Shown one piece after another: positions 1 to 8,404 of a DNA stretch of 64,000 nt (its first letter is position 1; each line of letters begins with the position of its first letter). The notes below the pieces were generated by a model. It searched no databases, had not been told where the DNA came from, and saw only the letters and a program-made list of their open reading frames with translations. A program made the position numbers and the translations under genes. The DNA comes from Salibaculum sp035270045 (GTDB lineage Bacteria; Pseudomonadota; Alphaproteobacteria; Rhodobacterales; Rhodobacteraceae), in contig NZ_DATFIP010000077.1 of assembly GCF_035270045.1 (NCBI RefSeq), positions 1 through 64,000 of the forward strand, in the 5' to 3' direction.

Positions 1-49
1 CCGGTGGCGACTTCAGAAACCCCGCTGTCAGCCTGTTCCGTGCTCTCAT
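1..49 (-). CDS. Probable tyrosine integrase, N-terminal fragment (runs off the left edge)
   Basis: An ATG at 49 on the minus strand opens a frame that stays open to the window edge and encodes MRARNRLTAGFLKSPP. This start resembles the beginning of DUF4102-type (P4-like) integrases of Rhodobacteraceae, which usually begin with a short basic stretch followed by LT and an aromatic residue. A purine-rich stretch (GGACGAGA) lies just upstream. The AT-richer upstream DNA holds repeats and palindromes of the kind found at integrase promoters. Only 16 residues are visible, so the family call is an inference; a different small gene is possible. Confidence 0.4.
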   Translation of the reverse strand, partial: MRARNRLTAGFLKSPP

Positions 50-268
50 TTCTCGTCCACCCAAATATACACCCTAGGGTATTGGATAGGACCGAACAGC
101 ACAAGACAAGCAAAGACAGACAGGACCAAGTTTTTAAGCCTAAATGTGGCAAATGTGGACAGAGGCGAACTAGCACATACAATATGTGGGTGCCGGCCGC
201 GGGTACCAGAAAGGGGCGCTTCCGCGTGCCTTGATCCTGACATTGAGGACGTGATGCGCGGGGTGGGC
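50..268. other. AT-richer spacer with palindromes and short repeats beside metG
   Basis: No credible gene is visible. The DNA is clearly richer in A and T than the flanking genes. It holds a perfect 10-bp palindrome ACCCTAGGGT at 71-80, two CACCC copies beside it, an 8-bp direct repeat AAATGTGG at 142-149 and 151-158, and an inverted repeat CACATA-N3-TATGTG at 174-188. On the minus strand TTGCTT and TATCCAAT could serve as a promoter for the gene starting at 49. The repeats could be regulatory or integrase arm-type sites; I cannot choose from sequence alone. Confidence 0.45.
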
Positions 269-1981
269 TCAGGCCCGGGCGCCGGCGAAGCGGGTTTGCC
301 AGTCGTCGCGCTGGTCGTCGGTGATCTTGGTGAAGAGGTTGTCGGGCACTGTGAAGCCATGGCCGGCCGGAAGCGCCCCGAGTGCTTCTTGCACGTCATT
401 GGGCCAGTCCGCATCGGGGGCATTCATTGCCTGCAACATGGTCGCTGAGGCCCCGGGGATGAAGGGGGCCGAAAGCACCGCGTAAAGCCGGACCAGGTTC
501 AGCGCCAGGCGGATCTGCATGGCAGCTTTGTCCGGGTCTTGCTTGAAAGTGGCCCAGGGCGCGGCCTCTTGCAGGTACTCGTTGCCCACGGCCCAGATGG
601 CGCGCAGTTCGGCGGCGGCCTTGCGGACCTCGATGGCGTCCATGTGCGCCGCGTAGGCGGCAATGCGGCGGGTCAGGTCCTCGACCAGGGCCTGTTCGGG
701 TGCGCCCATCGCGCCGCCCGACGGCACCGCCTCGCCGAACTTCGAGCGGCAGAACTTGGTTACGCGGCTGACGAAATTGCCAAGAACATCGGCCAGGTCC
801 TTGTTGACGCCTGACTGGAAACTTTCCCAGGTGAATTCGGCATCCGCCGATTCCGGCGCGTGCGACAGCAGCCACCAGCGCCAGTAATCCGCGGGCAGGA
901 TCTCGAGTGCCTGGTCCATGAAGACGCCGCGCCCGCGCGAGGTGCTGAACTGGCCGCCGTCGTAGTTGAGGTAGTTGAACGACTTGATGTAATCGACCAG
1001 TTTCCAGGGCTCGCCCGACCCCAGGATCGTGGCCGGGAAGGACAACGTATGGAAGGGCACGTTATCCTTGCCCATGAACTGGGTATAGGTCACGTCGTCC
1101 GCGCCCTTGTCGGTGCGCCACCAACGTTCCCAGTCGTCGCCCTTGCCGGCATCGACCCATTCCTGTCCGCAGGCGATGTATTCGATTGGGGCGTCGAACC
1201 AGACGTAGAAGACCTTGCCCTCCATGCCCGGCCAGGGGTCGTCGCCACGCTGCACCGGGATGCCCCAGTCAAGGTCGCGGGTAATGCCGCGATCCTGCAG
1301 TCCGTCGCCGTCATTCAGCCATTTCTTGGCGATCGAGGTGGTCAGCACCGGCCAGCCCTCGCGGGTGTCGATCCAGTCTTCCAGCCGGTCTTTCAACTTG
1401 GATTGGCACAGGTAGAGGTGCTTGGTCTTGCGCATTTCCAGGTCGGTTGCGCCGGAAATCGTCGAATGCGGGTTGATCAGGTCCACCGGGTCCAGCTGCT
1501 TGGTGCAGTTGTCACACTGGTCGCCGCGCGCGGATTCGAAGCCGCACTCGGGGCAGGTGCCCTCGATATAGCGGTCTGGCAGGAAACGGCCATCGGCCTT
1601 GGAATACATCTGGGTTTCGCTGACCTCGCGGATCAACCCGGCCTCGTCCAGTTTCCTGGCGAAATGCTGGGTCAGCTTGTGGTTGGCATTGGAGGACGAG
1701 CGCCCGAAATGGTCGAAGGACAGGCCGAAGCCCTCGGCGATGTCGGACTGGACCTGCCACATCTCGGCGCAGTAGTCGGCCACCGGTTTACCCGCCTTTG
1801 CGGCGGCCAGCTCGGCCGGGGTTCCGTGTTCGTCCGTGGCGCACAGGAACAGCACCTCGTGCCCGCGCCCGCGCAGGTAGCGCGCGAAGAGATCTGCCGG
1901 AAGCTGGCTTCCCACGAGATTTCCGAGGTGCTTGATCCCGTTGATGTAGGGGATCGCCGAGGTGATGAGGTGCCGGGCCAT
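269..1981 (-). CDS. metG: Methionyl-tRNA synthetase
   Basis: This class I aminoacyl-tRNA synthetase (570 aa) charges initiator and elongator tRNA(Met) in the cytoplasm. The HIGH motif appears as HLGN at residues 18-21. A zinc knuckle with Cys143, Cys146, Cys156 and Cys159 sits in the connecting domain. The KMSKS position reads FSTSRG at 345-350, as in the MetG form that carries FSTSRGH-like signatures, so this is not a defect. The start at 1981 (MARHLITSAIPYING) is chosen because the conserved N-terminal strand begins there; the frame is open 67 codons further upstream but without family similarity. The C-terminus lacks an obvious tRNA-binding EMAP/Trbp111-type extension. It lies downstream of an MFS gene on the same strand. 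Confidence 0.97.
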   Translation of the reverse strand: MARHLITSAIPYINGIKHLGNLVGSQLPADLFARYLRGRGHEVLFLCATDEHGTPAELAAAKAGKPVADYCAEMWQVQSDIAEGFGLSFDHFGRSSSNANHKLTQHFARKLDEAGLIREVSETQMYSKADGRFLPDRYIEGTCPECGFESARGDQCDNCTKQLDPVDLINPHSTISGATDLEMRKTKHLYLCQSKLKDRLEDWIDTREGWPVLTTSIAKKWLNDGDGLQDRGITRDLDWGIPVQRGDDPWPGMEGKVFYVWFDAPIEYIACGQEWVDAGKGDDWERWWRTDKGADDVTYTQFMGKDNVPFHTLSFPATILGSGEPWKLVDYIKSFNYLNYDGGQFSTSRGRGVFMDQALEILPADYWRWWLLSHAPESADAEFTWESFQSGVNKDLADVLGNFVSRVTKFCRSKFGEAVPSGGAMGAPEQALVEDLTRRIAAYAAHMDAIEVRKAAAELRAIWAVGNEYLQEAAPWATFKQDPDKAAMQIRLALNLVRLYAVLSAPFIPGASATMLQAMNAPDADWPNDVQEALGALPAGHGFTVPDNLFTKITDDQRDDWQTRFAGARA

Positions 1982-2054
1982 GACGTCTCCCTGTTGATGG
2001 GTGTCCGCAGGCCCCGTGTAATCGCTCGGGCCGGGAAGGGCCAGAGGGGGCGTG

Positions 2055-3293
2055 TCATTTGCCGGCCTCGTCCCGGTCGCGGCTCCGCCCCAGAAGGCGG
2101 CCGATGGTGAAAGAGGTTCGCGGCGCCCAAACGTAGCGCGTGCGCCGGGCCGGGGCGCCCCGCACGCGCATCCGCGCGACACCGAAGACGATCAGGCCTA
2201 TGTGCCCCAGTGCCACGAAATGGAACATGGCCGCCGGACCGAAATGCTCGATCAGGATCGATGTGGTCCAGGGCGCGGCGATGGCCCCCAGCGCGAAGAC
2301 GAACATCAGCGCCGCCGACAGTTCGACCCGCTGGTCGGCACTGGCAAAGTCGTGCGCATGAGCGGTGGCCACGGAATAGACCGGGAAGGTGGTCAGCCCG
2401 AACAGCGTGGCGGCCAGCAGGATCGCCCCTTCGCCAAGTCCCGCGGCGGTCACGGTCACGAGGCAGGCGCCGACAGCGGCCACCGACAGCCAGACCAGCA
2501 CCCAGCGCCGGTCGAAACGGTCCGCAAGCCAGCCGGTGGGGTATTGCGCCAGCGCGCCGCCTGCGACGAATGCGGCCAGAAACAGGCCGATCCGGCCGGG
2601 GTCCAGGCCGACTTCCTGTCCGTAGATCGGGCCGACCATCCGGAAGGAGGCCCCCGAAAGCGCCGCGACCAGCACCCCCGCCACGGCCAGCGGCGACATC
2701 TGCCATGCCAGCAAGGGGCGCAGCCGGGTCGCCTCGGGCGTATCGGGCTGGGGCAGCCGGGTCAGTGCCAGCGGTAACAGCGAGGCCACGCAAAGCATGG
2801 TCAGAAGGGTATAGGCGACATAGGTCTGAAGGTCGGCCAGCATCCCGATCATCAGTTGTGCGACCAGGCTGCCGCCCATGTCCACCGCGCGGTAGATTCC
2901 CATCGTGCGCCCGCGCGTGCTGTTGGTGACCTTGGCCTGCAACCAGGCCTCGATCACCGTGTAGCAGCCCGCGATGCAGATGCCGGTGCCGATGCGCAGC
3001 AGCGCCCAGGCCAGAGGGGACTGGATCAGCACGTGGCCCGCCAGCCCGATCGCGCCCATCGCGGTCAATACGGCGAAGGCCCGCGAATGTCCGACATTGC
3101 CCATCAGTCGCGGCGCCCACCAGCAACCGATGAAAAACCCCACGAAATGCGCCGAGCCAAGGAACCCCACCTGTGCCCGGGTGAACCCGGCGCCGAGTCC
3201 GGTCAGCGCGTCCAGCGGCCCGACGCCACCCGAGGACAGCTGCAACAGAAGCGCCGAGAGCAGAAGCGCGGCGAAGGAAACGATCATGCGCAT
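2055..3293 (-). CDS. MFS transporter
   Basis: This 412-residue protein has about twelve hydrophobic segments and the layout of a major facilitator superfamily permease: a first helix at residues 4-20, a WWAPRLMG loop after helix 2 in place of the classic GxxxDRxGRR motif, and GWLADRFDRRWVL in the central loop, which is a good match to the MFS loop signature. It probably acts as an inner-membrane exporter or importer driven by the proton gradient; the substrate cannot be told. Two start codons two codons apart (3293 and 3287) are both possible. The gene is 73 bp upstream of metG on the same strand and diverges from the aldo/keto reductase. Confidence 0.85.
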   Translation of the reverse strand: MRMIVSFAALLLSALLLQLSSGGVGPLDALTGLGAGFTRAQVGFLGSAHFVGFFIGCWWAPRLMGNVGHSRAFAVLTAMGAIGLAGHVLIQSPLAWALLRIGTGICIAGCYTVIEAWLQAKVTNSTRGRTMGIYRAVDMGGSLVAQLMIGMLADLQTYVAYTLLTMLCVASLLPLALTRLPQPDTPEATRLRPLLAWQMSPLAVAGVLVAALSGASFRMVGPIYGQEVGLDPGRIGLFLAAFVAGGALAQYPTGWLADRFDRRWVLVWLSVAAVGACLVTVTAAGLGEGAILLAATLFGLTTFPVYSVATAHAHDFASADQRVELSAALMFVFALGAIAAPWTTSILIEHFGPAAMFHFVALGHIGLIVFGVARMRVRGAPARRTRYVWAPRTSFTIGRLLGRSRDRDEAGK

Positions 3294-3327
3294 GGGATCA
3301 TCCTGGGCCGGGGCGGGGCGGCACTGT

Positions 3328-3342
3328 TGTCGCTATGCGACA
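3328..3342. promoter_or_regulatory. Inverted repeat TGTCGC-N3-GCGACA in divergent promoter
   Basis: A perfect 6-bp inverted repeat with a 3-bp spacer lies between the leftward MFS gene and the rightward aldo/keto reductase. Its size and position, 35 bp upstream of the MFS start, suit a repressor operator for the MFS gene or the divergent pair. No linked regulator gene is present, so the binding protein is unknown. Confidence 0.3.
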
Positions 3343-3461
3343 GGCGTGGTCGCCGATGATACGCGGGGCGGGGAATGGCCGGGCCTGAATCGCTTGTTGC
3401 TGGGTGTCATTAAGCTATCGTCGCCGCGACACGAGGAACAGAGCGAACAAGGGGACGGAAC

Positions 3462-4505
3462 ATGAACAGGTTGGAACTGGGCCGCACGGGGATCGCGGTC
3501 AGCGACTGGTGCCTTGGCACCATGACCTTCGGTTCGCAGACGCCGCAGCACGACGCCTTTGCGCAGATGGACATGGCGCTGGAGGCGGGGATCGACTTCT
3601 TCGATACCGCCGAGATGTATCCGGTGAACCCGGTGCGCCCTGAAACCGTCGGCACCTGCGAGGAAATGATCGGCCGGTGGTTCGCGGCCAGCGGCAAGCG
3701 CGATCGGGTGGTGCTGGCCACCAAGGCGGGCGGCGACAGCCGCATGATCCGCGATGGCGAAGGGTATGGCCCCGATAACATCGAGATGCTGATCGATGAC
3801 TCGCTGCGCCGCCTTGGCACCGACTGGATCGACCTCTACCAGCTGCACTGGCCCATGCGCGGGTCCTACATGTTCCGCCAGAACTGGACCTTCGATCCCT
3901 CTGGTCAGGACCGTGAGCGGACCATGGACCACATGGCCGGTGTCCTCGAAGGGCTGGAGCGGGCGCGCAAGGCCGGCAAGATCCGCGCCTTCGGCATGTC
4001 CAACGAAAGCGCCTGGGGCTGCACCCGCTGGATCGACCTGGCCGAGCAGCTCGGCGCGCCGCGCATGGCCAGCGTGCAGAACGAATACTCGTTGCTCTGC
4101 CGTCTTTATGACACCGACATGGCCGAGATGGCGGTGAACGAGGACGTGACCCTGCTGTCCTTCTCGCCGCTGGGCGCCGGACTGCTGACGGGAAAGTACC
4201 AGGGCGACGTGACGCCCGCCGGGTCGCGCCGCGACGGGGGCAACGCCAGCCTTGGGGGCCGCATGACGCCGCGCGTGCTGCCGGCGGTGCAGGCCTATCT
4301 CGACGTGGCGGCGAAACACGGGCTGGACCCGGTGCACATGGCCATGGCCTGGCAGCGCACGCGGCCCTTCCCGGTGTCGGCGATCTTCGGGGCGACGACG
4401 CGCGCACAACTGGAGCACATGCTGGCGGGCGACGCGATGACCCTCTCCGAGGCGGTACTGGCCGACATCGACGCCGCCCATCGCGCCTATCCCATGCCCT
4501 ATTGA
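3462..4505 (+). CDS. Aldo/keto reductase (Tas-like)
   Basis: This 347-residue TIM-barrel oxidoreductase should reduce aldehydes or ketones with NADPH in the cytoplasm. The catalytic tetrad is visible: Asp48 and Tyr53 in FFDTAEMYP, Lys88 in ATKAGG and His130 in YQLHWP. The opening LGRTGIAVSDWCLGTMTFG is typical of the family, and length and motifs fit the Tas/AKR11-like branch. The C-terminus carries the cofactor-binding SAIFGATTRAQLEHML segment. The ATG at 3462 follows a purine-rich ribosome site (GGGGACGGAAC). Substrate is unknown. A small lipoprotein gene follows on the same strand. Confidence 0.9.
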   Translation: MNRLELGRTGIAVSDWCLGTMTFGSQTPQHDAFAQMDMALEAGIDFFDTAEMYPVNPVRPETVGTCEEMIGRWFAASGKRDRVVLATKAGGDSRMIRDGEGYGPDNIEMLIDDSLRRLGTDWIDLYQLHWPMRGSYMFRQNWTFDPSGQDRERTMDHMAGVLEGLERARKAGKIRAFGMSNESAWGCTRWIDLAEQLGAPRMASVQNEYSLLCRLYDTDMAEMAVNEDVTLLSFSPLGAGLLTGKYQGDVTPAGSRRDGGNASLGGRMTPRVLPAVQAYLDVAAKHGLDPVHMAMAWQRTRPFPVSAIFGATTRAQLEHMLAGDAMTLSEAVLADIDAAHRAYPMPY

Positions 4506-4571
4506 GGCGACATTCCCGCTCGCGGGGGCTATGCTGATCCGCGAGTCGGGCTCTTGCAGCGGAGGCGAGCA

Positions 4572-4862
4572 ATGACACGCGGTTTGACTGTGCTGGCGGT
4601 GCTTCTGGCGCTGGGCGCCTGCGACGAGGCCGCCATGACGGGTGGCGCGGGCGGCATGCGCGAATACATCGTGCTCGGGTCGAGCATGAGCTTCGAGCAG
4701 TGTCGTGCCCGCGGCGGGCTGATCATCCGCGACCGGGGCAGCTCCATGGTGGCCTGCGATCCACGTGTGGTGGGCGAGCCGGTGCCGCCGGATGAATTCG
4801 ATCACCCCGACAGCCCTGTACCCCAGCCCGCAAACGGGTCCACAGGGGGCGAGGCGGGCTGA
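4572..4862 (+). CDS. Small putative lipoprotein
   Basis: The 96-residue product begins with a short signal sequence ending in a lipobox (LLALGAC, cysteine at residue 17), which predicts lipid attachment and export. The mature part contains a segment MSFEQCRARGGLIIRDRGSS with two cysteines in the mature chain and a proline-rich tail. I recognise no characterised family; small lipoproteins of this type are common in Rhodobacteraceae. The ATG at 4572 is preferred because GGAGG lies just upstream and the lipoprotein signal starts there. The stop codon directly abuts the stop of the convergent SulP gene, with no bases between. Confidence 0.7.
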   Translation: MTRGLTVLAVLLALGACDEAAMTGGAGGMREYIVLGSSMSFEQCRARGGLIIRDRGSSMVACDPRVVGEPVPPDEFDHPDSPVPQPANGSTGGEAG

Positions 4863-6593
4863 TCACGCCGCCCGAGTGGTCCCATCGCCGGTCAGATCCG
4901 TCCAGGCCCCGTACTGCGTCAGGAAGACATTGCCGCCCAGTTCGTCGAGGAAATGCGACCTGCGCAACCGGTCCATCACCGGGCCCTTGACCTCTGACAG
5001 GTGCAGCCGGATGCCCAGGTCCTTGAGGCGCGTGTTGATCGCCTCGAGGCTTTCCAGCGCGGACATGTCGACCTCGTTGATCGCGGTGCATTGCAGGATC
5101 ACGTCGGACAGACCGCAATCCTCTGCCACCCGGTCGTAGAGGTAGTCTTCCAGGAAGCGCGCATTGGCGAAATAGAGGCTTTCGTCGACACGCAGAGTGA
5201 TGACGCGCGGATGGGTCTCGACCTGGTGGCGGCGGATATTGCGGAAATGCTCGGTCCCCGCGACAAGGCCGACCTCGGCCACGTGGGGTTTCGATGTCTT
5301 GTAGAGATGCAGCGCGATGGACAGGATCACGCCCGCGCTCACCCCGGTTTCCACACCGAAGCCGAGGGTCAGCAGGATGGTGGCCAGCACGGCGGCGAAA
5401 TCGGCGCGCGAATAGGTCCAGGCCCGCTTAAGGATGGACAGGTCCACGAGTGACAACACGGCGACGATGATCGTGGCCGCCAGCGTGGCCTTGGGCAGGA
5501 AATAGATCAGCGGGGTCAGGGCGACCGCGGCGATGGCCAGACCGATGGCGGTGAAGGCGCCGGCCGCGGGTGTCTCGGCGCCGGCGTCGAAATTAACCAC
5601 CGAACGTGCGAAACCGCCGGTGACCGGGTAGCCGCCGGTGAAGGCCGCGCCGAGATTGGCCGCGCCAAGGCCGATCAACTCCTGGTTCGGGTCGATGCGC
5701 TGGCGTTTCTTGGCGGCCAGCGTCTGGGCCACCGAGATTGATTCCACGAACCCGATGATCGAGATCAGCAGCGCGGGCATGAACAGTGCGCGGATCAGGT
5801 CCCAAGAGGTGTCGGGCAGCGTGAAGGGCGGCAGGGCCTGCGGCACGGCACCGACGATCTGCACGCCGGCCGTGTCCAGCCGGAATACCCCGGCCAGCAG
5901 CGTGGTGACGACGACGGCGGCGACCGGCCCTGCCTTGGTCAGGATGTCCGCCAGCCGCGGGCCCAGCCCCGCGTTCAGCAGCAGCGGCTTGAGCCCCTTG
6001 CGCACCCAGAACAGGAACCCGGTGGCCGCCGTGCCGATGGCCAGAGTGATCCAGTTGATCTGCGACAGGTTGTGGAACAGGCTTTCCAGCAGGTGGGGCA
6101 GGGTATGCCCCGAGGCGTCGATCCCGAGGACACTCGACAGCTGGCTGGTGGCGATGAGGATACCGCTGGCGGTGATGAACCCCGCGATCACGGGATGCGA
6201 CAGGAAGTTGGCCAGAAAGCCCAGGCGCAGGACACCCAGCGTCAGCAGCATCGCTCCCGACAGTCCCGCCAGCGTCAGCGCAGCGGTGGCATAGCCGGCG
6301 GTGCCCTGCTGGGCCACCTCGCCGATGGCGGCGGCGGTCATCAGCGAGACAACCGCGACCGGACCCACGGCCAGGGCGCGGCTGGTACCGAAGACGGAAT
6401 AAAGCATGATCGGCACGATCGAGGCATAGATCCCGGCCTCGGGCGGCAGCCCGGCCAGCAGCGCATAGGCCAACGACTGCGGGATCAGCATGATGGTGAC
6501 GATCACCGCCGCGATCAGGTCGTTTGACAGGGCGTTGCGGTCATAGGCGCGACCCCAGGTCAGGATCGGCAGGTATCTGGACAATGCGCGCAT
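4863..6593 (-). CDS. SulP family anion permease with STAS domain
   Basis: This inner-membrane transporter (576 aa) has about eleven or twelve hydrophobic segments between residues 25 and 420 and a C-terminal STAS domain (about 440-550). The signature near the first helices (MLIPQSLAYALLAGLPPEAG) is diagnostic of SulP proteins, which carry sulfate, bicarbonate or other anions. It is the last gene of a leftward cluster of sulfide-oxidation genes, 98 bp after the DUF442-SQR fusion, so sulfate or sulfite movement is a reasonable inference. The ATG at 6593 is preferred over the GTG one codon upstream. Confidence 0.92.
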   Translation of the reverse strand: MRALSRYLPILTWGRAYDRNALSNDLIAAVIVTIMLIPQSLAYALLAGLPPEAGIYASIVPIMLYSVFGTSRALAVGPVAVVSLMTAAAIGEVAQQGTAGYATAALTLAGLSGAMLLTLGVLRLGFLANFLSHPVIAGFITASGILIATSQLSSVLGIDASGHTLPHLLESLFHNLSQINWITLAIGTAATGFLFWVRKGLKPLLLNAGLGPRLADILTKAGPVAAVVVTTLLAGVFRLDTAGVQIVGAVPQALPPFTLPDTSWDLIRALFMPALLISIIGFVESISVAQTLAAKKRQRIDPNQELIGLGAANLGAAFTGGYPVTGGFARSVVNFDAGAETPAAGAFTAIGLAIAAVALTPLIYFLPKATLAATIIVAVLSLVDLSILKRAWTYSRADFAAVLATILLTLGFGVETGVSAGVILSIALHLYKTSKPHVAEVGLVAGTEHFRNIRRHQVETHPRVITLRVDESLYFANARFLEDYLYDRVAEDCGLSDVILQCTAINEVDMSALESLEAINTRLKDLGIRLHLSEVKGPVMDRLRRSHFLDELGGNVFLTQYGAWTDLTGDGTTRAA

Positions 6594-6691
6594 CACGGGG
6601 GCCTTTTCGAAATCGGAAAGCGCCGACGGGGCAGGGGAACCCCGCCGGCCATGAGGGTGGACCCGGTAAAAGGGTCCGCAGGGTCAGGGGG

Positions 6692-8365
6692 TCAGCTGGC
6701 GCTGACTTTTTCAGGGCGGGCCAGCCATTCGCGGCCCCGGAGCATGGCGCGCCAGTAGACGGGCGGCAGCACCTGTTCCTTGAGCAGCCAGGCCAGGCGC
6801 GAGGGTTTCTGGCCGTTTATTATCCACTTGGGGAACGAGGGCAGCAGGGTGCCGCCATAGCCGAACTCGGCCAGGACGATCTTGCCCTTTTCCACTGTCA
6901 GCGGGCAGGAGCCGTAGCCGTTGTATTGCAGCTGCGGCCCGTGTCCGTCGATATCGGCCAGCACGTTGGCGGCGACCACCGGGGCCTGCATCCGCGCGGC
7001 GGCAGCGGTCTTGGCGTTGGGAGCGTTCATCACGTCGCCCAGCGCCCAGATGTTGTCGAACTCCTTGTGGCGTAGCGTGGCCTGGTCCACGTCGACCCAA
7101 CCGGCGGCATCCGCGAGCGGCGAAACCCGGATGAAATCCGGCGCGGTCTGCGGCGGCGTGACATGCATCATGTCGAAATCGACGGTGACTTCGCGGTCTT
7201 CCTCGTCGGGCGCGTTGACCTTGAATGTCGCCTTTTTCGCGGGGCCATCCACGGCCACGAGGTTGTGGAAGAAATTGAGTTTCGCACCGTAGCGTTCAAC
7301 ATAGCTTTCCAGCGCCGGGACATAGTCCTTGACCCCGAAGAGCACGCCGCCCGCGTTCATGAACTGGATATCGATCTTGTCCAGAACGCCCATTTCCTCC
7401 CAGTTGTTGGCCGACAGATACATGGCCTTCTGCGGCGCGCCCGCGCATTTGATCGGCATGGGCGGTTGGGTGAAAAGGGCACGCCCCTCTTTCAGGTCCT
7501 TGACCAGCTCCCAGGTATAGGGCGCAAGGTCGTAGCGGTAATTCGAGGTCACGCCGTTCTTGCCAAGCGTGTCCACCAAGCCGTCAACCGCGCTCCAGTC
7601 GAGCTTGAGCCCCGGCGCCACGATCAGCCGGTCGTATTTCACCACACGGCAGCCGTCGAGCACGACAGCGTTGTCCTTGGGTTCAAAGGCGGCGACGGCG
7701 GACTTGAGCCAGTGCACGCCCTTGGGAATCAGGCTGCCCATGGTCTTGGCGGTCGTCGAGGCATCGAAGACACCGCCGCCCACCATGGTCCAGCCAGGCT
7801 GGTAGTAGTGGATGTCGGCGGGGTCGATGAGGGCGATTTCCAACCCCTGGCGGCGCTGCAGGATCGAGGCAGCCGCGGCCACGCCCGCCGCCCCGCCGCC
7901 GACGATCACCACGTCGTACTTGGCGTCGCCCGTATCGGTGGGTGTCTTGCCGCCGTTGACGATGCGGCGCACGACCCCGGCCATGTCATAGCCGGCCGCC
8001 TTGGTCTTCGACAGGATCTCGCTCGGGTCCAGCCGGTCCGCGCTGGCCAGCGACCAAAGCGTGGCCGACCGGGTGCCGGTCCGGCAATAGGCCAGGACCG
8101 GGCCCGGCAGCTCGGTCAGCGCGGTGCCGAAATCCTCGGCATCCGCGTCGCTGACCTTGCCGGCCACGATGGGCAGGTATCGGGCCTCAAGACCGACCTT
8201 GTTCGCCGCCGCCTCGATCTCTTCGAAGGTGGGCTGGTCGGCCGCTTCGCCGTCGGGGCGGTTGCAGATGATCGCGCGATAGCCCGCTTCCTTGATGGCC
8301 GTCAGTTCATCGGGGCAGACCTGCGGACTGACCGTGATCGCGTCGGTGATGGTCTTGAATTCCAT
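6692..8365 (-). CDS. DUF442 sulfurtransferase-like domain fused to SQR-like FAD oxidoreductase
   Basis: The 557-residue protein joins two domains. Residues 1-135 form a DUF442 (TIGR01244) phosphatase/rhodanese-like domain with the active-site loop CRTGTRS, Cys94. Residues 150-557 form a flavoprotein of the sulfide:quinone reductase type, with a dinucleotide-binding GGGAAG at 156-161, a KCAGAPQ cysteine and a second FAD site near ALGDVMNAPNAKTA. It probably oxidises sulfide to persulfide or polysulfide and passes the sulfur to an acceptor. It follows the metallo-beta-lactamase persulfide dioxygenase gene by 39 bp, with a strong AAGGAGAGG ribosome site. In the well-known Blh proteins DUF442 is instead fused to the dioxygenase. 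Confidence 0.9.
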   Translation of the reverse strand: MEFKTITDAITVSPQVCPDELTAIKEAGYRAIICNRPDGEAADQPTFEEIEAAANKVGLEARYLPIVAGKVSDADAEDFGTALTELPGPVLAYCRTGTRSATLWSLASADRLDPSEILSKTKAAGYDMAGVVRRIVNGGKTPTDTGDAKYDVVIVGGGAAGVAAAASILQRRQGLEIALIDPADIHYYQPGWTMVGGGVFDASTTAKTMGSLIPKGVHWLKSAVAAFEPKDNAVVLDGCRVVKYDRLIVAPGLKLDWSAVDGLVDTLGKNGVTSNYRYDLAPYTWELVKDLKEGRALFTQPPMPIKCAGAPQKAMYLSANNWEEMGVLDKIDIQFMNAGGVLFGVKDYVPALESYVERYGAKLNFFHNLVAVDGPAKKATFKVNAPDEEDREVTVDFDMMHVTPPQTAPDFIRVSPLADAAGWVDVDQATLRHKEFDNIWALGDVMNAPNAKTAAAARMQAPVVAANVLADIDGHGPQLQYNGYGSCPLTVEKGKIVLAEFGYGGTLLPSFPKWIINGQKPSRLAWLLKEQVLPPVYWRAMLRGREWLARPEKVSAS

Positions 8366-8404
8366 TGTCCTCTCCTTGCAGTCGGGGCGCGGTCTCGGGT
8401 CGGC

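Noticed and set aside
345..2182. Extended start for metG, and lack of a KMSKS motif as a possible defect
   Set aside because: The N-terminal extension has no family similarity, and the FSTSRG form of the second motif is normal for this MetG type.
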